Both the position numbers and the translations under genes were made by a program. This document shows positions 11,434-22,896 of a DNA stretch of 64,000 bases, in pieces; position 1 is the first letter of the stretch; every line of letters begins with the position of its first letter. The notes under the pieces were generated by a model. That model made no database searches. It was not told the DNA's origin and saw nothing but the letters and a program-made list of their open reading frames with translations. The DNA is from Polyporus tsugae (taxonomy: Eukaryota > Basidiomycota > Agaricomycetes > Polyporales > Polyporaceae): assembly GCA_024305745.1 (NCBI GenBank), contig JAHRBS010000009.1:1550001-1614000 (forward strand). The letters are read 5' to 3'.

Positions 11434-12407
11434 GCTGAGCCTGTCGGGCGAGGCTGGAGCTAGATGGAAGGTGGTTGATCTTCAGATATACCCGGATTTT
11501 GTGTTCACGTGACGTTCTTCCAGAGTATATGGCTTGTTTAATGATGGCTTTGAGGCCATGTATCGTACTGAAACTAGCCCAATCGTGGATTGGATATTGA
11601 CATGGCGTATCAAACTGCGATGGGGTCTGCATTATCTGGTTCGCTGCGACGCTTGACCCGAATGGTGACCGAACGTTCGAGTAGCCGCGGTACAGAGAGG
11701 ATGCACCACGCTTGCTGACGTTGAACGACGCCGAACCAGTGATGGAGGTCACGATGGATGATTTCCGCGTGGAGGGGATGGATTACTTGACGCAGTTGAG
11801 TTCGGTATACCTCTGTAGGAGTTGTATAAGTACGTTGGGCGGCGTAAAAGGGTGTCGGATCTGGCACATACATGGATGGAAGTTGCCCTTCACGATACAG
11901 TACCAACTTGAACGACCTTGCGCTCTTTGATATCGCCTAGGGCCACAGTACATAGCAAAGCCTCCGGCCCTGTTCCGGTCAAACAGTCGGACACCGGTTG
12001 GAAAACGACCATAGCGCTCGACATACTGCGATCCGACTCAGGGTAAAGTCTGGGTCCATGGCCATGATGACATGCACGGCATTGCAAGAGATGGCTCGCA
12101 GGGAACTTTGTCTGGACACAACCAGCTCTGTCGCCAGGCTTGCACCGCAAAAAAAACACTTTGTCTGGACATCAAACCTCTTGCAACCCGCGCTCCTCAC
12201 CCGGTCGAGGCACTTCAAGCTGCACCGTAGTGGAAGAAATAGGGGCCGGATCAGAAATGAATTAGATGTACAGTCCAAATGGACGATAGCAAGATGCAGT
12301 GCGATACGTGACAACAACGACCGGATCATGTACAGCGACGGCGGATCGCTCTAAGTTGCTTCGCCGTTCGGGACATCACGAGTGCAGTAATATATTTAGT
12401 AACCGCC
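11434..12407. other. Intergenic between convergent genes, nothing supported
   Basis: The 3' flanks of the TPR gene (+) and thaumatin gene (-) meet here. Short open frames exist on both strands near 11.7-11.9 kb but no domain or splice model. A 13-nt CTTTGTCTGGACA direct repeat occurs at about 12108 and 12160. Confidence 0.4.
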
Positions 12408-13406
12408 TCATGGGCAGAAGGTGATGGTGTAGTCGGCCGCCTTGCTCGAGTCGCACGTCCAAAGGGCGGTGCCGGAGGCCTCGTCGTAAGCGTACGCGTA
12501 CGAGTTCGGGCAGTTTTTCTCTGCGAAAGTCGTCAGGTCAGCGCTCCGCGTCCCGATGAACTATGAATCACGGAACAGGACGGATGAAAGCTCAGGGGAA
12601 ACGGGGAACGCACTGAAGAAGTCGTAGTCCTGAACGCCGGAGGGCGGGCAGGTCGCGGCGGTGTTATGCGAGCCCGTGCAGCAGTTGGGGCTGTTGGCCT
12701 GATCGCCGAGGCCGGCGACGCACGCGGACTTGCAGCCGACGACCGTGCCGGACGAGTCCTTCGGGCCCGCAAGCTCGGACGGGCAGTTGGCGTTGAGGTC
12801 GACGGGGCAGTCCGCGACGGAGCAGCCCTTGTTGTTGTCGACGCGCATAGGGATGTTGAATCCGTCGACAAGCGAGACTGCGATCGCATACATGTCGTAA
12901 GCATCTTACGGCTGCTGCGCGCTGAAGCATGTGTAGGCTCAGCGGTTCACTCACCGTCGTACCAGTCCTGGTTTCCGGCGCCCTGGAAGGTGAATTCCGC
13001 GACGGTGGCGGGGGGGACCCCGGTGCCAGAGTGCGTGTCGCACTCGAGACCGCCATTGCAGCCGCCGTCGAGGCAGGAGTTGGGCCCAGGGTTGGTGGAG
13101 AAGTCGCAGTTGCGACGACCCCAGATGCGGCCCGCCTGCCAGTTGTCGGGGACCGTGAAGGAGACGGTCTGGCCGGCCTTCTGCTCCCAGCCAGTGGGCT
13201 GGTTGGGGACGGCAGTACCGACGTTCAAGTCAGTGAAGAGCTGTCGAGTGGTTCGTCAGCAATCTGGATGAGATAATCTGAACAGATGGAAAAGCACGTA
13301 CCCCGGGCCAGACAGTGTAGGAGCACTTGTTGACGACCGTGAAGGTGCGAGCAGTCACGGAAGTAGCAAGTGCAAGGGCGGCAGTTGCGGCAGCAAAGCT
13401 CTTCAT
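12408..13406 (-). CDS. Secreted thaumatin-like protein
   Basis: Four exons (13406-13302, 13240-12955, 12877-12614, 12520-12408) encode 255 aa. A signal peptide (MKSFAAATAALALATSVTA) precedes RTFTVVNKCSYTVWPG, the usual mature start of the family. Landmarks follow in order: LFTDLNVG, GRRNCDFSTN, the Cys-rich SCLDGGCNGGLEC, VAEFTF, DWYDVSLVDGFNIP, a second Cys-rich block ending PNCCTGSH, and CPNSYAYAYDE. I count 16 cysteines, the full complement for eight disulfides, and acidic residues in the cleft positions (E of AEFTF, the D residues of DWYD and LVDG). Fungal members are secreted, and some have beta-1,3-glucanase or glucan-binding activity in cell-wall remodelling. All introns are GT-AG (61, 77 and 93 nt). 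The gene looks intact. Confidence 0.92.
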
Positions 13407-14879
13407 ACTGATTATGGTCTGGTGCGTGTTGAACCCGGAGTGGGATAAGACAGTAGAAAGTAAGACGGATGAGGGAAATGTGAGAATGTCAGCCGCAAGC
13501 TGGTCCCCTTTTAAACATCTCACAACCATACGGGAACGCTCGTCCAACGACGATCACCATTGACAACGAGTGAGCGTCCGTAGTTTGAGTTGGAGCCTTC
13601 CCGACACACGACACACGTGCAAATTCGACAAAAGCCATGCACGGGGTGGCAGATATGACGTCTCGCGAATGCAACGCAAGACGGCGGTGGAGCAGCGTGG
13701 AGCCAACAGCAAGTTGCTAAGCTGGTGGATGCGCGTGGTCGGAGAACTTGGCCGACAAGGAAGGGGATCAGGCGAGCCACGGACCGAACGCTGCGCATCC
13801 CTTTGAAACCTACCGACCACCATATGTTTGATAAATTATAACGTCACTTCCCGGCTGTGTAACACCGAAAAGGTACTGTGTGTGCACATACAGATGATCA
13901 ATATTAATTTCTTCCGCTGCGAGGCCGCTCTTTTTCTTGGATGCCTGTTTGCTTCGGATGGCAGTGCATATGGAATCATTCAGCTGCAAGAATTATGGAG
14001 GCAAACATTGCAAACAATTTGCACATATGATAGTACGCCGCTCGGGCTCATAACAAGAGGACCTCGGATAGCGCAGACCTGGGGTTCGCGGATGATAGCA
14101 CCTCGCTGCCCCTCGTGAATCCTAACGTACTCGGCGTCTGCCATGAGCTTTCTGTGGCCAACCTGACAAGGCTCCAAAGCTGTGCCACATGGATGAGGAG
14201 CTCGACCATCAGATCCTTGGACCGATTTCTGCAACGGTCGCCATGATGACGTCGGTACGGGGTTATTTTCAACTGTAGCGAATGCCTGATAGGTCTCCTT
14301 AGTCTCGATCGTGAAGGGGCCGAGACTCAGGAGGTCCTCTGACATACCTGCCAGGTATTGCAAAGGGACGAGTACTGTACTAGGAAACGAGGTACCCACA
14401 TATGAATCCTAGGTACCTTCGCTAATAGCTTGATCGACTGAATTCCTAGCGATGACGTATCACCTCTTTCTATTTAGATGGAGGCGTCGCACGAACAGTC
14501 TGGAGCGCAGCCGTCATAGGAACCTATGCAAGAAGCCCGGGGTTTTCACAATCACCAGTGAATATAGTTGGTCAGCCTCAGGAATTCCAGTAGACCGCGG
14601 CGAGACATACCACACCCAAACATAGCTATTACGTCTCCGAATCGGAAGGTGAGGATGAAGTTTGGAGAAGAAGAGAAGCAGAGCCGAAGCCCGGCGATCG
14701 AAGCCGAGAGACTCGGAAGGTCGAGAGACAGAACCATCCTGGACCGGGCCGCCTGAACTAATCGTGGCGCGTCGATGCCTGATCGATATCCCGGCCACTT
14801 GCTAGTCGCTGGCTGGTACGTCCATGCGACAAAGAATGGCCAGCTTGGGGAGCACGAGGTGACGTCGAGGGAGGGTCTC
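13407..14879. other. Intergenic, nothing supported
   Basis: About 1.5 kb upstream of the thaumatin gene and downstream of the 704-aa orphan. The first 150 nt next to 13406 must hold the thaumatin promoter, but I see no convincing TATA box. Open frames here have no recognisable domain. Confidence 0.35.
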
Positions 14880-17180
14880 TTAGTCGGGAAGACGGACGAA
14901 TGGCGTATCGAGACGATTGCGGCAGGCAGAATCGCCGGTATATGCAGTCCTGGATGCGAGCGAGGTAGCTCCCGGTGCGGTCTTCCTCCGCTTGCCTTCC
15001 CTCGGCAGACCGTCCGAAGTCTCCACGGAAATCCGGGACGTCGTTGTGGGTAACGAACCATCACTCTCACTGTGCCGTGTGGTAAGGGTAGCTGAAGATG
15101 CGTCTCCGCCGTCCTTATTGGTGATCCCCGGAGTCCCAAGGACGCGGCCTGGCGGCGGCTCTTCGTGTGTATCCGGGTCGCGAGCCCGCTTTTTGCCTTT
15201 TGGAGCCGGAAGAGGGAGCGTGGAAGATGTCGGAGTGCCGTTCTGGAGTAGGTCGGGGAGATGACCAGGCTGAAGGCGATCCTCTTCTGCAGCACGATCG
15301 TGAACGAAGAGGACAGTGCGAAAACGCTGCCCCTGCGGTCCGTGTGCATCCGTCGGGGCCGTAGGATCAGTGATGGAGCTGCACGGACCCGCCACAGAAA
15401 CACAGTCTTCATGTTCCGCAGGAGTAGTGGCTGCACTGACCGCTTGCTCTGGCCGTTCGGGGGGGGTCTCCCCGTAGACCGGTGGGTCAGAAAGAGCCTC
15501 GACCTCAGTCTCGGCCTCGGGAGCCTCAGACTCGGTCCCACCCGGCGTCCGCCCGAATTCCTCCTCCTCGTCCGACTCGAACTGGGAGGACTCAGAGTCG
15601 CTGATGTCCACAATACCGGTGTCGGCCGCAGAAGACGTCCCCCTCGTCCACCCTCGAGCACGGACAGCCATGATCGTTTCAGCCGCGGCGCTGGGCACGT
15701 TGAGGTAGCGCACACCTGCGCCGCTATCAGATCGCAGAGTGCGGCACGCCGGCGTACGGAGTTGGCTCCGGTAGCGATGACTGAGTGGTTGGAGACCTGG
15801 ATCGGCGAGCAACTCCGCGTTGAGCGCGCGGATGCGCGCGTTAGTCCGATCGTAGTCCGCAATCGTTCTCCCGTGGGAGGACTTCCGAAGAGTCGAGGGC
15901 CCGGCGGTGGGTGGGTCGCCGGCCAGCTTCCGTCGCTGCTCCCAGTAGAGAGGCCCTTGCGCCGGGAGCTTGAACACGGCTTCGGTTTGGGGGAAATGCC
16001 ATGCTACGACGGTAGATCTGCACACGAAATCGAAGCCTCAGCCGGAGCGAGCGGTAGGGGATCATGCGAAAACTGAAACTGACCCTGTTGGCTCGGCGAT
16101 GTCAGAAGAGATCTCATACCGTTTCGCCATAAGCCCGGGTATCCAGTTGTCGTCGTCGTCGTCCTCCCCGGAGTCTGAATTGCCTCCGTTATCTCGCTCA
16201 GAGTCGATACCGTAGTCTGTTGAGCTGCGGCTACGGCGAGACCGATGTCGCTCCGGCAGCCTGAGAGCGTTGTGTGCACGCGCGAGGTTAGGAGGACGAC
16301 GCTGCGCAGGGCGAAAGACGGGCGGGGGTGTGGGCGAGGTGCGAGTGATCGATGGGATGTCGCCGACGAACATCCATACAGGGTGAGTTCGCTCTACTTC
16401 AGTGTGCTCTGTAGGGGTTCCGGTCGGTCGGTCAACCGCTGGGTTAGGTTGAGCAGCGACACCTTGACTGTATACGATTGGATGAGCACCGCGCACGCAG
16501 CAAGGCACCGATATCGTCGATCTTCGACTTACAGAGTGATGGTGGGCGGGGCAATTGCACACGAATGTACTACAGTTGGGACAGCTCCTTGAATGCAGTT
16601 GGACGGACCAGACAACGTCGACGTTGCGGGAGGAGCGCCAGGATCGAGGCATGTGACAGCCATTTCGCGAACATCGGAACTCGAGGCCGTTGAAGAACTG
16701 ACACAAAAGTCTTCGTCACACGTACATTTGGTGCCGGGTGAAGCACACGCACCTGTCTTCCCCGATGCTTTCGCGCTCTGGTTCGGGCGTCGGGCGCTGA
16801 CGAGTCCCGAGCGGTGTCAGCGCGTATGAGAAGACATAGTCGATCGGACCCATGAATTGGGATTCATGGGAATTGGAGTCGTGGGACGTGCTTTGTGGCA
16901 GATCTGCATCTACGGGTGTAGAATATGGGCTGAACCCGGCACCTGTCGAGACATCATTAGACAAGGCTAACGACACGATATTAAGTCGTGTTTCGCGACG
17001 TACCGGCTTTGCGTTTTGGGTTTGGGTTTGCAGCTTGCGTCCGCGAGCGCTTAGGAGGCATGCGTTGAGCTGTGGAGGGCAAGTGTGCTTGCGAAAGGGT
17101 CCTTCGGGAGAGACACAAGGTGGAGAAGCAGGATGAGAGGTAGCAGAATGGGAGCCTGGCGAAGGGTCCGGCGCCCTCAT
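14880..17180 (-). CDS. Large disordered orphan protein
   Basis: Four exons (17180-16753, 16697-16533, 16467-16084, 16017-14880) join with GT-AG introns of 55, 65 and 66 nt, all phase 2, to give 704 aa. The consistent phase and the continuity of charged, acidic and Ser/Pro-rich composition support the model. An in-frame TAG lies 12 nt before the ATG at 17180. Features: an RHRSRRSRSS basic patch followed by acidic SDSGEDDDDDN near residues 300-325, a short globular-looking part (LYWEQRRKLAGDPP, ADYDRTNARIRALNAELL) near 340-400, acidic DISDSESSQFESDEEEEF near 455-475, and basic KGKKRARD and GKRRKT that could be nuclear signals. No enzyme motif is seen. A longer frame in the antisense-shifted register (14552-15862) is Ser/Arg-rich and I judge it a shadow. 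Function unknown. Confidence 0.6.
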
Positions 17181-18780
17181 ATGAGGAATCTATGAATCTT
17201 TCGAGACAATTGGGAAGCAGAGCGCCGCTGAGAAGTAGGCTCGAGTACTTCTAGCGGGATTGACGAGTACATATTCTGATACGGGCGTCGAGAAGGCCTA
17301 TCTGAAGACCGACGTCTGCGGTTGCGGTTCTCTGGGAGTGTTGTATTCGGTGAACGACCAAGACCAGAATTGAACAATGACGTACGGGAGCGTTGTTCTT
17401 CGCCCTAATGTGTGGCCGAGAGATGCCATCACACTTGACTTTCCATGTATTGTACTTAGTACTTACAAACAAAAGGGCGCTTGGTTACCGAGAAGATCCA
17501 CATACAGTACATCTCCCCTCAGGTCAGCGTCGGCACTCCTATTGATTCAGAAGGAAAATCAGCCATCCTGAGCCAACGGCGATAAACGAGTCACGCACGT
17601 ATGAATCCTGGGCCTGAGTACTGAGTACCGGTACCTTTGCCAGTTCCTAGCAATATCCACCTCCTAAATGCAGGCTTCACGCGTCCACGTTGAGTACACC
17701 GTCGAAAAGCAATCCAACAGAGGGGTTTTTGTGTATTCTCAGAGGTATGGGCAAGAGAAAGATGGGGGGAGGAAACAAGAACTTGAAAAAGCCACTCGAG
17801 TGCTCCTTGGCGGCGCAGCGTCCTGTAGTGTCCGAGATCTTCCGGGCGTCTCATGAATCGTCTCCGGGAATTGCCGTCACGGTGTCCCGTCCGGACTCGA
17901 ACCCACTCGTGGATCAAGCGCAAGCCCCACACAAGCCCTCATTAACGTCGTCGATAGACATGTGTACTATAACCCTCTCGTTGGACGAATCACCGCAACG
18001 GAAGACCGTGGATTTCAGTCCGGAAGCAATGTGACGGGTATGTGTTCTCTGCAGTCTCGACTATCCTGGTATTGACTTTACGTCGCGTCATCCGCTTTTC
18101 ATCCCATCGCAGGCCACGTCCTGCTCACGAATTTCTTTCTTCGCCTCTTCATTGTGCGACTGTGAGCTCGGCAGACCGAAGGGCTCGCGTGACCAAAGCA
18201 ACACGCCCTCCATGGGCTTCACATTCGTTCGCGACATCGAGATCCAGGGGATCCGAAGTGGGTCGGAAGGCGTGTAGTAACCCGTCTCGCGAGGGCTGTC
18301 ATTTGCGTCGCGACTCGCGGTGGTACCTCCCTTGGTCTCTCTGTGTCTCGGACACGATGACGCCTATTGAGACGGTCCGTCACATACTCAAGTCGTTAAC
18401 AGTACTGTGCGGAGCTCAGAGTACTAGGGTGCTGTCTCCGTCTCGCGCCACGTGCACCCGGAGAGCTGTCTAGAAGCTAACTTTGCTCAACACCTCCGTC
18501 CTCCGCCACGATGATCACCACGGATGGATCCATGCCGGTTGTTCGTGTGTGATGGTGTGAGCCTTCTACAGTGTAAGTATGGAGCTTGTGCTTATCATCG
18601 AGCGGTTTCGTTGGCGATGTCCATGTTGTGGAATGCACATGCATGTTACTGATATGGGGTCCTCTGCGGGCCGCAGGACCATGTGGACAGGTGGAATGCG
18701 TCTTATTGGAAGTTCTGCTTTCCGGGCGATGGATTGCGTTATAACGGTCTCAGAGCGATATATCAAAGCCCATGCGGGCG
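17181..18780. other. Intergenic, nothing supported
   Basis: About 1.6 kb. A frame on the minus strand (17177-17377) reads as a basic, Arg/Ser-rich peptide and could be a lost upstream exon of the orphan gene, but no usable splice join was found. A frame at 17690-18034 (+) has no recognisable domain. Confidence 0.3.
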
Positions 18781-19259
18781 CCGAGGGGTTACACGGTGCA
18801 GGTGACTAGGCAGGTGGGACGCTCCTTACTTACTCTCATGAATGTTCGTCGCGCTAAAATTCCGCTCATTTTGACCAGGTACACCGTACTACGCTGCACT
18901 ACGTGAGATGATTGAGATCAAGGTAAGTAGTTGGCTGCGTTTCCGCAGTGGTTGCCAACCTACCGGAGCCTGGTCCTACTTTGAAACAATAAGTAGCCTA
19001 CGTACAGTAGTGTGCGTTCTCTGCTTGAATAGTTTGACATGCCGCGACAGTCTTCCCATCACGTAGCTCGTCAATGGCCACTCTCCTTTGTTTACAGATC
19101 AATTTGCGAAGGATGATTCCATCATCATTCCGGAGCAAGCGTCGAATCGTCTCGGCAAGTCTGCGGTCTCCTCCCTCATGGTACAGTGCCTAGCCAAAGA
19201 TCTAGAGCAGCGTGCTAATATCCTCGGGGTTCGCAACCATCCATGGTTACGAGACCTGC
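18781..19259 (+). pseudogene. Relic of a protein-kinase C-lobe
   Basis: Three exon-like pieces resemble the catalytic C-lobe of a Ser/Thr kinase. An exon ends at 18801 and joins by a phase-correct GT-AG intron to 18879-18922, giving GAGTPYYAALREMIE, which resembles the activation-loop/APE region (GTP-YYAAPEM) with APE lost. After a gap, a frame starting near 19067 reads NGHSPLFTDQFAKDD, then SLMVQCLAKDLEQRANILGVRNHPWL, matching the kinase subdomain X-XI pattern ending in R-x(n)-HPWL. No N-lobe, HRD or DFG motif is visible, and the joins do not make a continuous frame. The fragment lies directly upstream of the AA9 promoter. Confidence 0.45.
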
Positions 19260-19447
19260 ACGGCGCTTGCAAAACCCGCGCATGTCGTCAACATGCCGTC
19301 TCGATCGGTTCCGTCCATCACGCAGTATCTTCAGCCAACTGTCGAAGGACTGCTCGTATTCTGTGCCCCCGGCATACCACACGAGCATTTGTGCCTCGTG
19401 AGCGTGACGCTTTCCAGGAGTTTCCTTTCGGAACAACAACGGAGGCA

Positions 19448-19453
19448 TATAAA
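19448..19453 (+). promoter_or_regulatory. TATA box of the AA9 gene
   Basis: TATAAA, 119-124 nt upstream of the ATG at 19572, in GGAGGCATATAAAG. Confidence 0.65.
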
Positions 19454-19571
19454 GTACGTCGCACCTCCAGAGCAACTTCGCAACCCACTCACCCCGCCCG
19501 TCTTTCCGGGTCCAACTCCGGCAGCCCTTCCGCACTCGTTTTCACCAGACATTCGTTTTACACCGCAGAAA

Positions 19572-21175
19572 ATGCGCTCTGGTCACCTTTTCGTTCTCTT
19601 CCCCTTCGTCTTCGTCGCGCAGGTGGCCGCTCATGGGTACGTCAAGACTGTGTCCATCGACGGCCAGTCCTACGCCGGCAACATTCCCTACAGGGCTCCT
19701 AGTAGTGAGTCCCATCCGCCTGAGCATATGTGATGTCTCTCATTAACTCGTGAACCCATCTCCCCCAGCGGACAGTCCTATCCGCTTGATCGACGACGTC
19801 GACCCCGTCATGGGCACATCGAATGTCAACCTTGTGTGTGGCCAGGGGGCGGAGAACGCGGCACTCGTCGTGCCTGCGAACCCCGGGAGCAAGGTTGCGT
19901 TCACTTGGGTATCTGGCACTGGCGGTAACGTGAGTCGATGTTATGTCTTGGGAAGGTCGAGAGGCTCCGCTCATTGCGATGCTCTAGTGGCCGCACAATA
20001 CCGGTCCCCTCATCACCTACATGGCCTTGTGCGAGGGCACGACGTGCGACAAGTACGACGCGACGAATGCCAACTGGTTCAAGATCGACCAGGCGGGTCA
20101 GAAGAGCGACGGTTCGGGCTGGTGGATGGCGGATATCAGTGAGTGACGTCACGGCTGGGTACGCTGTATGCGCCTGATTGTGGATTTGGATGTGAACAGT
20201 GCAAGGTAAATCATACACGGTCACCATTCCCGACGAGGTCGCGCCGGGCGATTATCTCATCCGCCACGAGATCATCGCGCTGCAGAACGCCGCGTCGATC
20301 GGCGGCGTCGAGTTCTACCCGTCGTGCACGCAGGTGCGCGTGGGCGGGAGCGGCACGGGGGTCCCCAACCCCACCGTCCACTTCCCTGGGGCGTACACGG
20401 AGACGGACCCCGGTCTCTACACCCCCGATGTGCGTCCCTTTCCCTTGTCATGGGCTCCCCTTGTTTTTTTTTTCTTTGCGATGTTGATGTCCGTTTGCAG
20501 GTATACCAGCCCGGGTTCGTCTACCAGTTCCCTGCCCCCGCCCTCGCCACCTTCAGCGGGTCGGGGTCGGGGAGCGGCAGTCATTCGAGTTCGGCGTCGG
20601 TGCCGGCGTCCACGTTCACCAGCAGTCGTTCCACCGGTAGCAGCTCCTCGGCGGAGCCTACCGAAAGCTCGACCGAGACTTCCGCGCCGACGTCTACGGT
20701 TCCCATCACCCACATCTCTACCTCTGCTCGGTCGTCGCACACCGTCTCCTCCTCTCACCACCTGTCGTCGTCGCACACCGTCTCCTCTCACCACCGGTCA
20801 TCGTCGCACGCCGTCTCTAGTAGCCACACTCGGTCGTCGCACACCGTCTCCGCCTCTCATCACCGGTCGTCGTCGCAAGCCGTCTCTAGCCACGCTCAGT
20901 CGTCGCATGCTGCCTCCTCCACCCACCGGTCGTCGCATGCCATCTCTACCACCCACCGGTCGTCGCACGCCGTCGAGTCTACCCCGACCGCTCCCGCATC
21001 TGAGGCTGAGTCCACTTCCACATTGGTTCCGACGTCAAGCACTGTCGCAGTCCCGTCTGCGGCGTGCACCAGCTGGGAAAGCTGCTGGGACCCTGAGTGG
21101 TCGCACCACGGGCACCACACTAGCTACCCGTCCTGGCCGTACCGTATGGCCAAGGTCAAGCGCTCCCGCTTCTGA
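19572..21175 (+). CDS. AA9 lytic polysaccharide monooxygenase with His/Ser-rich tail
   Basis: Five exons (19572-19704, 19769-19929, 19988-20138, 20200-20429, 20501-21175) give 449 aa. A 20-residue signal peptide ends before HGYVKTV, so His21 becomes the N-terminal copper ligand. The second brace histidine is in WPHNTGP (His101). RHEIIALQ contains the conserved His171 and GVEFYPSC the axial Tyr188. These secreted copper enzymes oxidatively cleave cellulose or other beta-glucans. Two residues before the Tyr, where most AA9s have Gln, this protein has Glu186. The catalytic domain ends near FVYQFPAPALATF at the start of exon 5. The remaining roughly 210 residues are not a CBM1: they are Ser/Thr-rich with about 18 histidines in RSSHTVSSSHH-like repeats, then CTSWESCWDPEW, SHHGHH and a basic end. 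GT-AG introns of 64, 58, 61 and 71 nt. Divergent neighbours give no clue to substrate. Confidence 0.92.
20725..20975 (+). repeat. Minisatellite coding the His/Ser tail of the LPMO
   Basis: Tandem, imperfect units of roughly 30-45 nt built on GGTCGTCGCACACCGTCTCC and its variants. Each encodes a (R)SSH(T/A)VS-type peptide. All lie within exon 5 and keep frame, so the tail can grow or shrink by unit slippage. Confidence 0.75.
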
Positions 21176-21826
21176 TGGCCATGACCTCCGAGTCCATGGC
21201 GTAACTTAAGCTCCGTATCGCTGGCATATGGTGCATCCTTTCCGATTCGAACGCAGGGCGATGTATGATTTGTTCTGAATGGCGCCGCCGCCGGGCTGGG
21301 ACTCCCGCGAGTTTTGATTCCGTTGATTGGGTTGGTTTTCCTATCATTATTGACGTGAGCTTGAAATTTGCTACTGTCGTAGCTTTAGTGGTTGTGTTTT
21401 AGTGCATTGGCCGATATTCGGAATACAGTGGCCTGTTAGACGCCCATTGACGTCACTCCAACTGTTTGCCCGCGCTTGTTCAGAGTGCTTCTCGTCCACC
21501 TCTTCGTCCTCGTCCTACCGTCTAAACAGCTGCTGCTGCCACGCGACCTTCAACTTGGTAGGAGATTGTGTACTGCTACAAGGTGCTTGATGTGAGAGAG
21601 ATGGCCCCCGAACGGGTTGACGAAAGATTAGATCGGTAAGTAGTATCAGCTCGCAAAGCTGAACACGAACTGGAAGGCTTCGAAGGCTGGGCCAACTGAG
21701 CGAGGAGCTCGGGGACGATGATGAATCAACACATTTGCAAGAGAGGAGCCAAAATATTCGAGCTAGTGAGTATAACATACTTCGGTGTTCCTGTTTTCAC
21801 TTCGCATGTTCACGACATAACCTTAG
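21176..21826. other. Intergenic / poorly defined 5' part of F-box copy 1
   Basis: No independent gene seen. Around 21676-21768 a frame reads as an acidic leader (SEELGDDDES) ending at a GTGAGT donor that would join in phase to the exon at 21827. It may be the true first coding exon of the F-box gene, but no ATG lies in that frame. Confidence 0.35.
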
Positions 21827-22695
21827 GATTCCTTGAAGTGATCAAGCCTATCGTTCGGCTGCCCCCACCCCCTTTCTCAGACACATCTCCTCAAGGACTC
21901 AATCGTGGAGCCGTGCCAACCTCCCTTTGGTCTGCAGGAAAACAGAGATTTACAGATTTACCGCTTGACGTCTTCCTTGAAGTTCGTGCCTCCTATTTTT
22001 GTACCGTGGCGCACATCGCTCATTTTGACTCTTAGGTTGCGCCTCATCTGTATCCTTTAGACATCATTAATCTATCGCGGACATCGAAACCGCTCCGTTC
22101 GCTCCTGATGTCGAGAGGGAGTCGCCCGATATGGAAGATCGTACTGTTCAACGTCGTTGAGCTTCCTCCATGTCCTACCGACATGTCCGAGCCACTATAT
22201 GCGTCCCTTGTGTTTGATCATTACTGCTTTGTAAGTATAAACCTCGATGTGCTATCAAGGAACTAGGAATCCGGGCTAAATATTACTCCCAGGCCTGTGG
22301 CGTCAACGATGCATTTTCGGTGGACTACGCCCTCCGGGTTCGGATGTGTGAACGGTGCTACAAGGAGAAGTACGCGTCGGTAGAATTCAAACGCCAGGGA
22401 TCTAGCACTAAAACTATTCTATTTTGTAGCGTTGTTGAAGGGACAAGGGTGCTTCAGTCGTTGCCGAGCGATTATCGTGAGGTGGTCGGAGAGGTCGTCC
22501 TGATGCTTGTCCCTTCCGCGAACTCATTCAGTGCGTATCTAAGGCAATTCGTATCTTACTAAGATTTGGTTCGATATTCTTATATCCAGATTTCATAAAT
22601 CCCCGCGCATCTACCCACAGGATAAACCCATTATCGCACCTCATCCAGGACTCTTACTTCAACTTGAAGCCTGAACTCGAGGCCATACTCCGTTT

Positions 22696-22700
22696 CTACT
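22696..22700. repeat. Target-site duplication, left copy (CTACT)
   Basis: CTACT directly precedes the 5' LTR and is repeated at 29883-29887 directly after the 3' LTR. Five bp is the usual duplication length for Ty3/Gypsy integrases. Confidence 0.9.
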
Positions 22701-22895
22701 TGTTACGATACGACTTTCACGATTAGTAATACCACCTGTAACGACATGTACGACCTGCCCTGAAGCACCTGGTCCGTGCACAGGCTCCAAACCAATATAT
22801 AAACCCCTCGGTAGCTGCGGTAGTTCCCCAGTTTCGAGTTGGTCTTTAGTCCCCCAGTCCTTCGCTTATTGCTAGTGTGAGGTCTGACCTTATCA
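22701..22895 (+). repeat. 5' LTR
   Basis: 195 bp, starts TGTTACGATA and ends CCTTATCA. It contains a TATA box (22796-22803) and, 34 nt later, the inferred RNA start AGTTTCGAGTT, which pairs with the primer site just inside the element. Confidence 0.95.
22796..22803 (+). promoter_or_regulatory. TATA box in the 5' LTR
   Basis: TATATAAA, 34 nt upstream of the sequence complementary to the primer site, consistent with transcription beginning there. The same motif is at 29783-29790 in the 3' LTR. Confidence 0.7.
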
Positions 22896-22896
22896 T

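Noticed and set aside
14552..15862. Minus-strand open frame of 436 codons
   Set aside because: It overlaps exon 4 of the orphan gene in another register, is Ser/Arg/Pro-rich as expected of a shadow of GC-rich coding DNA, and joins to no exon. The other frame has phase-consistent introns and organised acidic/basic blocks.
21228..21262. tRNA-like T-arm (CGTTCGAATCG on the minus strand)
   Set aside because: No acceptor stem, anticodon arm or D-arm can be drawn around it. I found no convincing tRNA or rRNA gene in the window.
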